This document shows, one piece after another, positions 1 through 9,076 of a DNA stretch of 64,000 nucleotides. The stretch is taken from the NCBI RefSeq assembly GCF_003606385.1, contig NZ_CP032514.1, positions 1,178,001 through 1,242,000 on the forward strand. Reading direction: 5' to 3'. The stretch's first letter is position 1, and each line of letters begins with the position of its first letter. Position numbers and translations under genes: made by a program. Below the pieces are notes generated by a model. That model was not told the DNA's origin. It did no database searches and was given only the letters and a program-made list of their open reading frames with translations. Source of the DNA: Actinomyces lilanjuaniae. GTDB taxonomy: Bacteria > Actinomycetota > Actinomycetes > Actinomycetales > Actinomycetaceae.

Positions 1-45
1 AACTCCGGCTCGCGACCGTGTCTTCCCTTCCACGCCCATCTGACC

Positions 46-68
46 TACTATCTAGTAACTACTAGATA
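46..68. promoter_or_regulatory. Palindromic operator upstream of GH42 gene
   Basis: Two overlapping palindromes are visible: TACTA-TC-TAGTA at 46-57 and the perfect 20-bp TATCTAGTA-AC-TACTAGATA at 49-68. They end 30 bp before the beta-galactosidase start. The same TACTA-N2-TAGTA core lies upstream of the MFS transporter gene (6174-6185), so both are probably bound by one local regulator. The TetR-family protein encoded at 3985-4629 is the obvious candidate, but that link is inferred. Confidence 0.6.
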
Positions 69-98
69 AGCGGCGAGGGCGCCGCACAGGAGGGCACA

Positions 99-2246
99 AT
101 GACGCAGTACCCGGACCGGCTCATCTTCGGAGCGGCCTACTACGACGAGTACACCCCCGCTGCCGCGGGCCCGGACCGGCTCGAACGCGACATGCAGATG
201 ATGATGGAGGCAGGCTTCACCACGATCCGCATCGCCGAGTTCACCTGGGGCACCTGGAACCCCGCCCCCGACGTCTTCGACTTCACCCACATCGACCGCG
301 CCCTTGACGCCGCGCAGCGCCACGGCCTCGACGTCATCATCGGCACCCCCACCGCCGCCATCCCCACCTGGCTGGCCTCCCGCCACCCCGAGGTCCTCGG
401 TGTCACCGCCGCCGGACCCAACAAGTACGGGCCGCGCCAGAACATGAACATCCTCGCCCCCGCCTACCGCCGCTACGGCGAGGCGGCCATCCGTGCCCTG
501 GTGGAGCACACCGCGCCGCGTGCGAACGTGGTCGGCTTCCAGCTGGACAACGAGACCAAGTACTACGACGCCGCCAACCCCGACATCCAGCGCGCCTTCG
601 TCGACCATCTCAAGGACCGCTTCGGCGACGGGCAGGAGGGCCTCAACGCTCTGAACTCAGCGTTCGGCCTGAACTACTGGTCCAACCGGGTGGGTGCCTG
701 GCAGGACTTCCCCGACGTCACCGGTACCATCAACGCCTCCCTGGCGGCCGCCTTCGACGCCTTCCGTCGCGGCCTGGTCACTGACTTCCTCGCCTGGCAG
801 CGTGCCATCGTCGACGAGTACCGCCGCGAGGACCAGCTCGTCACCCACAACTTCGACTACGAGTGGCGCGGCTACTCCTTCGGCATCCAGCCCGCCGTTG
901 ACCACTTCCAGGCCGCCGACGCCGTCACCCTGGCCGGTGTGGATATCTACCACCCCGGCGAGGACCAGCTCACCGGCAGGGAGATCGGCTTCGGCGGCGA
1001 CATCTCCCGCTCCCTGAAGGACGGCGACCCCTACCTGGTCATCGAGACGCAGGCGCAGGGGCAGATGGGCTGGCTGCCCTACCCCGGCCAGCTGCGCCTG
1101 CAGGCATACTCCCACCTGGCCTCCGGCGCCTGCGGCGTCATGTACTGGCACTGGGGCTCCATCCACAACTCCTTCGAGACCTACTGGAAGGGCCTGCTCA
1201 GCCAGGACTACACGCCCAACCCCACCTACCGGGAGGCGGTCGCGATCGGCCGCGAGCTGGCCGAGCATGCCGACTCGCTCACCGGCCTGCGCAAGTACAA
1301 CCGGATCGCCGTCATGGTCTCCAACGAGGCCTACACCGCCCTGGAGTGGTTCAGCCTCGAGGCCGGCTTCCCCCGCCAGTACGCGGGCGGTGGCGCCAAC
1401 TACAACGACGTCTTCCGCTGGCTCTACGACGCCCTGTTCGACCTGAACCTGGAGGTTGACGTCGTCCCCGCCGATGCCCCCGTTGAGCGCCTTAACCGCT
1501 ACGCCGCACTGATCGCCCCCGCCCTGTACGTCACTGCCCAGGCCACCACCGACGCCCTACGCGCCTATGTGGCCGGCGGCGGCCACCTGGTCACCACCTT
1601 CCGCACCGGCGTCGCCGACGAGAACCTGCAGGTCTTCACCGACCGCCAGCCCCATGGCCTGTCCGGCCTGCTGGGCCTGGGAACCGACCAGTTCACCCGC
1701 CCCGACGGCGTCGCCCTGCGCCCGGTGGGCGCGCTCGCCGCGGCCCTGGACGACGGCGCCGCCGGCCCGACAGATCCGGCAGTCCCGACAGAGCTGGCCG
1801 CCTCCACCTTCATGGAGCTGCTCACCCCCGTCGACGCCGACACTCTCCAGGGTGACGCCGAGGTGGAGGTGCTCGCCGAGTACGACCACCACACCTGGTC
1901 CGGGCCGGCGGTGGCCACCCGCGCCGTCGGCGCCGGCTCGATCACCCACCTGGCCACCATGACCGCCCCGGCGCTGACCCGCGCCGTGCTGCGGCTGGTG
2001 GCAGAGCGGGCGGGCGTGACCGACTGGGCGCAGGACCTGGCCGGCACCGTCACCGTGCGCCGCGGCACCAACGGCCGCGGCCGGGGGCTGAGCTACTTCC
2101 TGAACTACTCCCGTGACGCCGTCGAGATCGCCCTGCCGGAGGGCGGTGAGGACGTCCTGGGAACCGTCGTCGCCCCGGGCACTCGCCTGGAGTCCGGCGC
2201 CACCGTAACCATTCCCGCCTGGGGCGTCCTCCTCGTCGAGGCCTGA
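99..2246 (+). CDS. GH42 beta-galactosidase
   Basis: Intracellular glycosidase of family GH42 that removes terminal beta-galactosyl residues from oligosaccharides. The 715-residue length fits the family. The N-terminal TIM barrel carries the acid/base glutamate in FQLDNET (about E152) and the nucleophile in VIETQAQ (about E316); a trimerisation-like domain (TAQATTDALRAYVAGGG) and a small beta domain follow. No signal peptide is seen. The ATG follows an AGGAGGG ribosome binding site. It is the first gene of a probable operon with the GH30 gene 54 bp downstream, behind a palindromic operator. The exact substrate cannot be read from the sequence. Confidence 0.93.
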   Translation: MTQYPDRLIFGAAYYDEYTPAAAGPDRLERDMQMMMEAGFTTIRIAEFTWGTWNPAPDVFDFTHIDRALDAAQRHGLDVIIGTPTAAIPTWLASRHPEVLGVTAAGPNKYGPRQNMNILAPAYRRYGEAAIRALVEHTAPRANVVGFQLDNETKYYDAANPDIQRAFVDHLKDRFGDGQEGLNALNSAFGLNYWSNRVGAWQDFPDVTGTINASLAAAFDAFRRGLVTDFLAWQRAIVDEYRREDQLVTHNFDYEWRGYSFGIQPAVDHFQAADAVTLAGVDIYHPGEDQLTGREIGFGGDISRSLKDGDPYLVIETQAQGQMGWLPYPGQLRLQAYSHLASGACGVMYWHWGSIHNSFETYWKGLLSQDYTPNPTYREAVAIGRELAEHADSLTGLRKYNRIAVMVSNEAYTALEWFSLEAGFPRQYAGGGANYNDVFRWLYDALFDLNLEVDVVPADAPVERLNRYAALIAPALYVTAQATTDALRAYVAGGGHLVTTFRTGVADENLQVFTDRQPHGLSGLLGLGTDQFTRPDGVALRPVGALAAALDDGAAGPTDPAVPTELAASTFMELLTPVDADTLQGDAEVEVLAEYDHHTWSGPAVATRAVGAGSITHLATMTAPALTRAVLRLVAERAGVTDWAQDLAGTVTVRRGTNGRGRGLSYFLNYSRDAVEIALPEGGEDVLGTVVAPGTRLESGATVTIPAWGVLLVEA

Positions 2247-2300
2247 GCCGCCCCGGCAACCCGCAATGAAGCACACAAACTGCACCACTGGGAGAGCACC

Positions 2301-3752
2301 ATGACCGACACCAGCCCAGCCAGCCCCCTCGCCGTCGGCGCCGACGGCTTCCAGTTCTACGCCACCACCGAGGCCGATCCCTGGTTCACCCCGGAAACGC
2401 CCGTCACCATCGAGCCGATGCAGACCTTCCCCGGCACCTTCCTGCGCCTGGACGCGCCCGCCCAGGAGATCGACGGCTTCGGCGTCTGCTTCAACGAGCT
2501 CGGCTGGGTGGCGCTGTCCCGGCTGTCTGAGGCCGAGCGCAACGAGGTGCTGCGGCAGGTCTTCGCACCCGGCGTTGGCACCGACCTCACCGTGTGCCGC
2601 ATGCCGGTGGGCGCCAACGACTTCGCCACCGACTGGTACTCCTACGACGAGGTTGACGGCGACTTCGCCCTGGAGCACTTCAGCGTCGAGCACGACGACG
2701 CCACCCTGGTGCCCTACATCCAGGCCGCCAAGGCCCACCGGCCCGACCTGACCCTGTGGGCCTCCCCCTGGGGGCCGCCGTCCTGGTTCAAGCGCAACAA
2801 GCACTACGCCTGCGCCGCCCCCAACCCGATGAGCGAGCAGACCGCCTTCGACAACGGCCTGCCCCCGGACAACCAGATCGAGGAGGGCACCGACGGGCTG
2901 ATTCTTACCGAGGAGGTGCTGGACGCCTACGCCCGCTACTTCGGCAAGTTCATCGACGCCTACGCCGAGCGCGGCATCGACATCTCCATGGTCATGCCCC
3001 AGAACGAGTTCAACTCCGCCCAGATCTACCCCGCCTGCACCTGGACGCCGGAGGGACTGATCGCCTTCCTGAAGCACCTGGTCCCCGAGATGGAGCGGCG
3101 CGGCGTGAAGGTCTTCTTCGGCACCATGGAGCGCCCGGACGACACCATGGTGGAGAAGGTCCTGGCTGATCCGGAGGTGGGCCCGCACATCGCCGGTGCC
3201 GGCTTCCAGTGGGACGGAAAGCGGGCGGTGCCCTTTGTCCACCACAACCACCCGGAGCTGAAGATATACCAGTCCGAGCAGGAGTGCGGCGACGGCAGGA
3301 ACGACTGGCGCTACGCCCGCTACGCCTGGACGATGATGCGCCACTACTTCAACAACGGGGCCTGCGTCTACGACTACTGGAACCTGGCGCTGGACGAGGG
3401 CGGCGTCTCCCGCTGGGGGTGGAGCCAGAACTCCCTGGTGACCGTGGACCCTGAAACCGGCAAGAGCCGCTTCACCTACGAGTACTACGTGCTGCGGCAC
3501 CTGTCCGGCTTCGTGCAGCCGGGCGCCCGCTTCGTGCCGACGCTGTCCTACACCGGGTATGAGAACCTGCTGGCCTTCCACAACCCCGACGGCTCGGTGG
3601 TGGTGGCCGCCCAGAATGACATGACCACGCCGCAGGACTTCGTGGTGGGCGTGGGGAACAAGAACGTGTCCTTCACCGCCCCGGCCGACTCCCTGGTAAC
3701 CGTGGTGGTGCCCGCCGAGCACGTGGAGGTGGCCCCCAAGCCGCTGGCCTGA
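2301..3752 (+). CDS. GH30 family glycosidase (glucosylceramidase-like)
   Basis: Retaining glycosidase of family GH30. SPWGPPSWFKRN is the family barrel motif, MPQNEFNSAQ holds the acid/base glutamate (about E236), and YQSEQECGDG holds the nucleophile (E326 or E328). A beta-sandwich follows, with the typical ending YENLLAFHNPDGSVVVAAQN. At 483 residues it is full length for the family and lacks a signal peptide, so it probably acts on imported oligosaccharides. It lies 54 bp after the GH42 gene with a GGGAGAG site before the ATG. GH30 members act on beta-glucosides, beta-xylosides or beta-1,6-glucans; the sequence alone does not decide between them. Confidence 0.9.
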   Translation: MTDTSPASPLAVGADGFQFYATTEADPWFTPETPVTIEPMQTFPGTFLRLDAPAQEIDGFGVCFNELGWVALSRLSEAERNEVLRQVFAPGVGTDLTVCRMPVGANDFATDWYSYDEVDGDFALEHFSVEHDDATLVPYIQAAKAHRPDLTLWASPWGPPSWFKRNKHYACAAPNPMSEQTAFDNGLPPDNQIEEGTDGLILTEEVLDAYARYFGKFIDAYAERGIDISMVMPQNEFNSAQIYPACTWTPEGLIAFLKHLVPEMERRGVKVFFGTMERPDDTMVEKVLADPEVGPHIAGAGFQWDGKRAVPFVHHNHPELKIYQSEQECGDGRNDWRYARYAWTMMRHYFNNGACVYDYWNLALDEGGVSRWGWSQNSLVTVDPETGKSRFTYEYYVLRHLSGFVQPGARFVPTLSYTGYENLLAFHNPDGSVVVAAQNDMTTPQDFVVGVGNKNVSFTAPADSLVTVVVPAEHVEVAPKPLA

Positions 3753-3950
3753 GCGGTGCGCGGGAGCGGCCCCCGCAGGACGGGCGGGAGCGGCAGAGGC
3801 CTTGGTCTACCATCCGTAGCCTTCGCGCCTCGGAGTGCTCCTGCCAAGCCCCGGCCACGCCTGCAGCCCGCTGTTCCCGCCCGCGCTCGCAGCTTGCTGT
3901 TCCCGGCTGCGCTCGCTTGTAGGCCCATTCCACGACCTTGGTGACGTTTT

Positions 3951-3966
3951 ACGACCCCGGGGTCGT
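3951..3966. repeat. Perfect 16-bp palindrome
   Basis: ACGACCCC-GGGGTCGT, a perfect palindrome without a loop, lies in the 232-bp gap between the convergent GH30 and TetR genes. It could fold in transcripts from either side, but it has no spacer for a normal terminator loop and no T tract downstream on the plus strand. Its role is unknown. Confidence 0.4.
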
Positions 3967-3984
3967 GCAATGTATGGGGTGCGG

Positions 3985-4629
3985 CTAGCGGTAGTCGTCC
4001 CAGACCGGGGAGGGGAACAACACAGCCTCCCAGCGCGCCCACTCCTTGGTCAGGGAGATGGGCGGGCGGCGGAAGAAGCGGATCTGCGCCCCGTCCATCG
4101 CCTCGATCGCCATCTCCACCAGCGGCCGCATCGTCTCCCAGCCGCCCGCCGCGACGATGTCGGGTGGCAGGCGCCAGGTAAAGGTGGAGTAGTGGTCCCA
4201 CACCTGGTCGGGGCGGTTGATGAAGTGGTCGTAGGCGGGGTGGCGCGGGTCGGTCGCCTCCACGCCCAGCGTCATATAGAGTTCCATCAGCTCCGGGCGG
4301 GCCTCGTTGAAGGCCACCAGGTAGCGGAAGTAGGCCGGCAGGCTGATGCCATCGGGATGGGTGGCCGCCGGGTCGCCGGAGTCGATGAAGTCCTGCGGGG
4401 TGCCCTGGCGGTCGTAGCGGTTATCCAGCAGCAGCTCCAGCAGGCCGTTCTTGGTACCGATGTAGTGCAGCAGTCCCGCCTGGGTGATGCCGACGGCGTC
4501 GGCCACCTCCTGCAGCGACAGTCCGTTAAACCCGTGCTTGGCCACCAGTTCGGTGGTGACCTCCACGATCTGCTCGCGCCGCTGGGCGGCGGTCATGCGG
4601 TGACGCTTGGTGGAGGACGCTAGCGGCAT
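3985..4629 (-). CDS. TetR/AcrR family transcriptional regulator
   Basis: DNA-binding repressor of the TetR family, 214 residues. The N-terminal helix-turn-helix runs from about residue 18 to 66 and includes LSLQEVADAVGITQAGLLHYIGTK; the rest is the helical ligand-binding and dimerisation region, which carries no recognisable ligand signature. An ATG eleven codons in (MTAAQRREQ) is an alternative start. It sits between the GH42-GH30 genes and the MFS gene, whose upstream regions share a TACTA-N2-TAGTA palindrome. This suggests it controls both, probably in response to a sugar. No such palindrome is seen before its own gene. Confidence 0.88.
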   Translation of the reverse strand: MPLASSTKRHRMTAAQRREQIVEVTTELVAKHGFNGLSLQEVADAVGITQAGLLHYIGTKNGLLELLLDNRYDRQGTPQDFIDSGDPAATHPDGISLPAYFRYLVAFNEARPELMELYMTLGVEATDPRHPAYDHFINRPDQVWDHYSTFTWRLPPDIVAAGGWETMRPLVEMAIEAMDGAQIRFFRRPPISLTKEWARWEAVLFPSPVWDDYR

Positions 4630-4816
4630 GTGCCGATCCTATGGCCAGGGCTTGTCAACTGTCTGAATCCGGGACAAACGCACCCGCAGCGGTGGCCGCC
4701 CTACTGCGGGTCGTTGAGATCGTACGGTTCTACAGGTGGTTGAGAAGCGTCCGGCCGACGTTTGGCCCGGGTGGCGACAATAAGGCGCGCCCGGCCGGGC
4801 GCGTGCGAGGTTGCGC

Positions 4817-6124
4817 TCAGCGCACCGAGCGGATCGCCAGGATGGAGATACAGCCAATCAGGGCGCAGGCGATGGATACCGGGAACACCAGCGTGTAGGC
4901 ACCGGTGATGGTGACGATCGTGGAGGTGATCACCGGCCCGGACATCTGGCCGAGGGTGGTGGACATGTTGAGGATGCCCAGGTCCTTGCCGGCGGTGTCG
5001 GGGTTGGGCAGCACGTCCACATTGAGGGCCTGGTCCACCGAGTTGTACACGGAGTAGCCGAAGCCGGCGATGAAGGCGAACAGGTAAATTCCGGTTGTCG
5101 TCGGCATGATCCAGGGCATGAGCACACCCAGGGCGAAGCACATGGAGGCCATGACCACCGGCAGTTTGCGGCGCCGCAGCAGGTCGGACAGTGGGCCGCC
5201 AATGAAGCCGCCGATCAATCCGACCACCAGCGTAATCGTGGACATCAGCGTCACGGTGGCCGCGGACTCCCTGGTAGACAGGCCCAGGTAGTCCTGGATG
5301 ATGTAGAGCTGGTAGGCGTTGATCATCTGGTACGAGACCAGCATGGTGAAGCGGCCGAAGAAGGCCTTCCAGAAGTCGGCCGCGCCATGGATCGGCAGGA
5401 TGAAGGAGCGCAGGAGGTCAACCAGGCCCCCCGCGTCGGTGGCCTCATTCACGGGGGAGCGCTCGCGCGGCCATACCGCAACGGCGAAGATGCCGGCGAT
5501 GCCCATGAGGATGCCGCCGAGGGTGAATCCGGAGACGGAGGCGCCAGATTCGGAGATGAAGCGGGCGCCGACGATCGCGCCGATCGGGTAGCCGATGGAG
5601 ACGCCGACGCCCCAGAAGGTGGACATGGTGCCGCGAATTGTCTCCGGCACGCGGTCGGACAGCACGGCGATCGCCGGGGCCAGCATCATGTTGAGGCCCA
5701 CCATGCACACGCAGTAGATGAAGGTGATGGCGCTGGCGTTGGTCAGGATGCCGATGGCGAACAGGCACAGGCCGCCGAGAACGCCGCCGCTGACCACCCA
5801 GGGGCTGCGCTTGCCGAAGCGGGAGCGGGTGCGGTCGGAGAGATTCCCGAAGATGAAGTTGGACAACAGCGACACCAAGGCGGTGACCGCGGATATGGAT
5901 CCGAGCAGGGCGGTCGGGTTGTCGACGCCGATGTCCTTCAGGCGCTGAGGAAGGAGGACTGCGGCGATGGTGTTCAGGCCGATCGCCCACAGTATGGAGA
6001 TGCCGAAGAAGCCGATGCCGAAGCGCACCATGGTGGCGCGCTGTAGCGGCAGGCCGGTGTCGGGCGCGAGATTGGAGAGGGCCGAGGTGTCTTCCTCGGC
6101 GGGGGACGCGGGCTGCTGTGCCAT
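4817..6124 (-). CDS. MFS transporter, probably for sugars
   Basis: Polytopic inner-membrane carrier of the major facilitator superfamily, with about 12 hydrophobic segments. The family loop GNLSDRTRSRFGKRSPWVV follows segment 2, and a second loop (GGPLSDLLRRRK) follows segment 8, as in the two-fold repeat of this superfamily. I start it at the ATG at 6124 (MAQQPASP), because the AAAGGG site overlaps the upstream ATG at 6142. Its position beside glycosidase genes points to oligosaccharide uptake. Two palindromes lie upstream, at 6142-6159 and 6171-6188, which suggests tight repression. Confidence 0.88.
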   Translation of the reverse strand: MAQQPASPAEEDTSALSNLAPDTGLPLQRATMVRFGIGFFGISILWAIGLNTIAAVLLPQRLKDIGVDNPTALLGSISAVTALVSLLSNFIFGNLSDRTRSRFGKRSPWVVSGGVLGGLCLFAIGILTNASAITFIYCVCMVGLNMMLAPAIAVLSDRVPETIRGTMSTFWGVGVSIGYPIGAIVGARFISESGASVSGFTLGGILMGIAGIFAVAVWPRERSPVNEATDAGGLVDLLRSFILPIHGAADFWKAFFGRFTMLVSYQMINAYQLYIIQDYLGLSTRESAATVTLMSTITLVVGLIGGFIGGPLSDLLRRRKLPVVMASMCFALGVLMPWIMPTTTGIYLFAFIAGFGYSVYNSVDQALNVDVLPNPDTAGKDLGILNMSTTLGQMSGPVITSTIVTITGAYTLVFPVSIACALIGCISILAIRSVR

Positions 6125-6141
6125 GTGCGTGGACCCTTTCA

Positions 6142-6159
6142 TTGAACAGCGGTGTTCAA
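6142..6159. promoter_or_regulatory. Inverted repeat in the MFS gene leader
   Basis: TTGAACA-GCGG-TGTTCAA, a perfect 7+4+7 inverted repeat, lies 18 bp upstream of the chosen transporter start and next to its ribosome binding site. It differs in sequence from the TACTA palindrome nearby, so a second regulator may act here. The spacing does not fit the actinobacterial SOS box. Confidence 0.45.
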
Positions 6160-6170
6160 CAACGGTCGTT

Positions 6171-6188
6171 ACTTACTACTTAGTAAGT
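6171..6188. promoter_or_regulatory. Palindromic operator upstream of MFS gene
   Basis: ACTTACT-ACTT-AGTAAGT is a perfect 18-bp inverted repeat with the core TACTA-CT-TAGTA (6174-6185). The core pattern matches the one at 46-57 before the GH42 gene. It probably overlaps the promoter of the transporter gene. Confidence 0.6.
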
Positions 6189-6309
6189 ATAACAGGAATA
6201 CTAATCCCTCGGTGGACGGTCTGTCAACAGGCGACATGTGGGCGGACCCGGCCCCGCCCTCGCGATCTCACAGTGGACGCCCGCCGCCCGCGTCATCCGC
6301 ATAACGTAA

Positions 6310-6955
6310 AGGGTCGGCGTCTGTGGGCGGCCAGCACCTGGTCCACGTCGAACTGGGGGGCAGCACCTGGGTTGCCGCCTTGTGCACGGCACTGAGCACG
6401 TTGAAGGTCAGCCTGAAGGCTTGGAAGAACGGCAGGAGCGCCAGGAAGGTCTCCGCGCCCTCGTGCGGCATCGGCACCCGGTTCACGTTGGCCCGCAGGT
6501 TGGCGTGGGTCAGCAGCGCCGCCTTGGGTGTGCCCGTGGTACCGCCGGTGTAGAGCAGGACCGCGACGTCGTGGACCGCAGGGTAGGGGTGAGCGGTGGG
6601 TAGGCGCTGGGCTTGGGCTCGGGCGACCTCACGGTCCCAGCCCTTTCTCTCAGGCCACCAGCACCTGCGCGCCGTCGCCGACCAGCTGGCGCGGACCCCG
6701 GCAGCCGGGGCCAGGGGTTGTGCTCGGAGACGATCGCCCCCAGCCGCAGGGCCGCTTAGATGGCGACGACGTGCTGGGGACAGTTTGGCAGCAGCAGGGG
6801 CGCCCGGTCGCCGTGGCGCACACCGGCGCGGTGCAGCAGCCAGGCGGCACGCTCGGAGGCTTCCAGCAGCTCGGTGTGGGTGAGGGTGGCACTCTTGAAG
6901 TCCAGGGCGATCCGCTGGGGTAGAAGTCCGTGGCCGTCTCCAGCAGGCTGCTCAC
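6310..6955 (-). pseudogene. Decayed AMP-binding acyl-CoA ligase, N-terminal half
   Basis: Minus-strand remains of an acyl-CoA ligase related to its upstream neighbour. Readable pieces in order are LLETATDF, IALDFKSATLTHTELLEASE, LLLPNCPQHVVAI followed directly by an in-frame TAA, LRLGAIVSEHNP, the AMP-binding loop LLYTGGTTGTPKAALLTHAN, and LALLPFFQAFRLTFNV. Several frame changes separate them, and everything beyond about VLPPSSTW is missing, including the C-terminal domain. The GTG at 6955 overlaps the neighbour's TGA (GTGA), so the two were once a translationally coupled tandem pair. The stop codon and the loss of half the gene show real decay, not only indel error. Confidence 0.75.
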
Positions 6956-8849
6956 GCCGGAGTGCTGTCTTTGCCGGGCCTCTGGTCGTCCCTGTGTCCG
7001 GGCTCGGTACCGCCCTGGTAGGCCGGACCGTCCCCGGTCTGGCCGGTACCCCCAGCCAGGTGCCCCTTGACAGAGGTGACGGCCGCGGTGGCCGCCACCG
7101 AGGCGGCCTCGCGCGCAGCCAGCAGCTCCTCGCGCACCGCCCGGCGCAGGATCTTGCCGATCTGGGAGCGGGGCATCTCGGAGAGGATGGCGACCTGGCG
7201 CGGCAGGGCGTAGTGCGACAGCGTCCGGGCGGCCCAGTCGCGGACCTGCTCCAGGGTCACGTTCTGCCCCTCCTTAGGGAGGATGGCCGCGACCACGGAC
7301 TCCCCACCCGCCTCGCCGGGCAGGCCGACGACGGCGACGTCCTCAACCTGCGGCATGGAGCGCACCGCCTCCTCTACCTCGGAGGGGTAGACGTTAAAGC
7401 CCCCTGAGATAATGAGCTCCTTGCGGCGGTCGGCGATGACGTAGAAGCCCTCCTCCTCACGCACCAGGTCACCGGTACGCAGCCACCCGTCCTTGGTCAG
7501 CACCTCTGCCGTCTCCTGCGGGTCCTGCCAGTAGCCCGGGAACACCTGCGGGCCACGGACCACCAGCTCGCCAATCTCACCGGGGCCACCTCACGGTCGG
7601 GGTTGTCCGGGTCCACCAGCCTCGCCTCGGTGGAGGGATAGGGTATGCCCAGCGTCCCGGGTCTGCGCTCGGGCGAGATCGGATTGCCCAGGACGATGGG
7701 GAGGACTCGGTCATTCCGTAGCCCTCGATGATGACACCCCCGGTGGCCTCCTCCCAGGCTTGGGCCACGGCCACGGGGTTGGGAGCGGCCCCGCAGACGG
7801 CGATCTTGCAGGAGGACAGGTCCGCACCCGTGGCTGCCGCCCGGGCCGCCAGCCGATCGAACATGACGGGGACTCCGGGGAAGAAGGTGGCAGGTCTGCG
7901 CCTCCAGGCCGCCAGGACCATGTCGGTGCCGAACTTGGGCAGCACCACCTGAGTGGCGGCCAGGCCCACGGCGCACAGCAGCGACAGGGACAGCCCGAAG
8001 GCATGGAAGAACGGCAAGACTGCGTAGAAGGTCTCCTGCCCCACTACGGTAGTCTGTGAGGCCCACGCCAGGCTCATCTCCGCGTTGGATCGCAGATTGG
8101 CGTGGGTCAGGCAGACGGCCTTCGGCGTGCCGGTGGTGCCGCCGGTGTACAGCAGGGCCGCCGGGTCCCCCGCGCCGGGCAGCGGGTGGCTGCTGGCCAG
8201 CGCCGGGGCTGAGGCGACCGCGTCGTCCCAGGAGCGGACTCCGGCAGGGACCCGGCCCCGCAGCTCGCGACGGCGCTCCCGGGCGGCGGCGACTGGCAGA
8301 CGCAGCGCCAGGCGGCTGCGCAGGGGCAAGCCCCGTGACAGGTTCACGGAGTACACCTCCATGTCCGCAAGGCCGGCCTCGCGCAGGGAGCCGGTGACCT
8401 GGACCAGGCGCTCGAGGGTCTTCTCCCAGGCGATGAGCACGCGCCCCCGGTGGATACGTACCTGATCGCGCAGCTGGGAGGCCGGGGCCAGGGGGTTGTG
8501 CTCGGCGACCACGGCGCCGATGCGCCACGCCGCGTAGGCCAGGACCACGTGCTGAGGGCAGTTGGGCAGCACCACCCCCACAACGTCGCCAGCCTGCACT
8601 CCCAGCCCTCGCAGGGCCTGGGCGGCCTGGGACACCTGATGGGTCAGCTGGCTATAGGTGGTGGTGGCACCCATGAAGTCCAGGGCCACCTGGTCGGGGA
8701 ACTGCCTCGCGGCGTCGCGCAGCATACAGGACAGGGGCTCGGTGACCGGGGGGATGGTGGCAGGGACCCCGGGGCGTAGTGAGGGGAGCGGGGGCAGGTG
8801 TGCCGTCGCCGCGGGACTCAGGGGGCACGGGCGTGCTCTGGGTGCTCAC
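6952..8849 (-). CDS. Long-chain acyl-CoA ligase (FadD-like), frameshifted as sequenced
   Basis: Adenylate-forming enzyme that activates fatty acids with ATP and CoA. Family motifs are LLYTGGTTGTPKAVCLTHANL (AMP-binding loop), YAVLPFFHAFG, EGYGMTESSP, GWLRTGDLV, DRRKELIISGGFNVYPSEVE and PRSQIGKILRR. The frame breaks at 7698-7701 (one base short of SSPIVLG) and near 7580 (one base short of VAPGEIGEL); both are short G/C runs. The best start is the GTG at 8849 after GGAGAG, but that frame joins the main one only through another change near 8790; otherwise the ATG at 8725 would start it. With the two repairs, 8725-6952 gives 591 residues, normal for the family. Confidence 0.8.
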
Positions 8850-8882
8850 GGTCTCTCCTTCGCTCAAGAACACGGGGTGGTG

Positions 8883-8916
8883 TCGGTACCTGCCCGCCGA
8901 GGCGGGCAGGTACCGA
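8883..8916. promoter_or_regulatory. 34-bp perfect palindrome upstream of the acyl-CoA ligase
   Basis: TCGGTACCTGCCCGCC, the spacer GA, then its exact reverse complement give 16-bp arms at 8883-8898 and 8901-8916. A further partial half-site (GGCAGGTACTG) follows at 8917-8927. It lies 34 bp before the ligase GTG on the minus strand, where an operator or an attenuating hairpin would sit. No regulator gene adjoins it. Confidence 0.55.
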
Positions 8917-9076
8917 GGCAGGTACTGTGCCTGGCGCAACGCTAACCTACGGATGCGTAGCCTCGCGTCCCGTGGGGGAGGAGGCGAATAGTGTGTCGTC
9001 ACGCTCACGGACAGTGTCAGATGATGCCACGGTGGTCGGCGCGGCCGGTGGTGGTCGGTGTGGTCAGTAGCTGGTG

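Noticed and set aside
1557-3722. A 721-codon open frame on the minus strand opposite the GH42 and GH30 genes
   Set aside because: It is an antisense shadow in high-GC DNA: its residues are low-complexity Gly, Val and His, and the plus strand has clear glycosidase motifs.
3951-3966. Terminator between the convergent GH30 and TetR genes
   Set aside because: The palindrome has no loop bases of its own and no T tract on the plus strand; it is listed only as a repeat.
6142-6159. SOS box before the MFS gene
   Set aside because: The distance between GAAC and GTTC is 6 nt, but the actinobacterial LexA site needs 4 nt.
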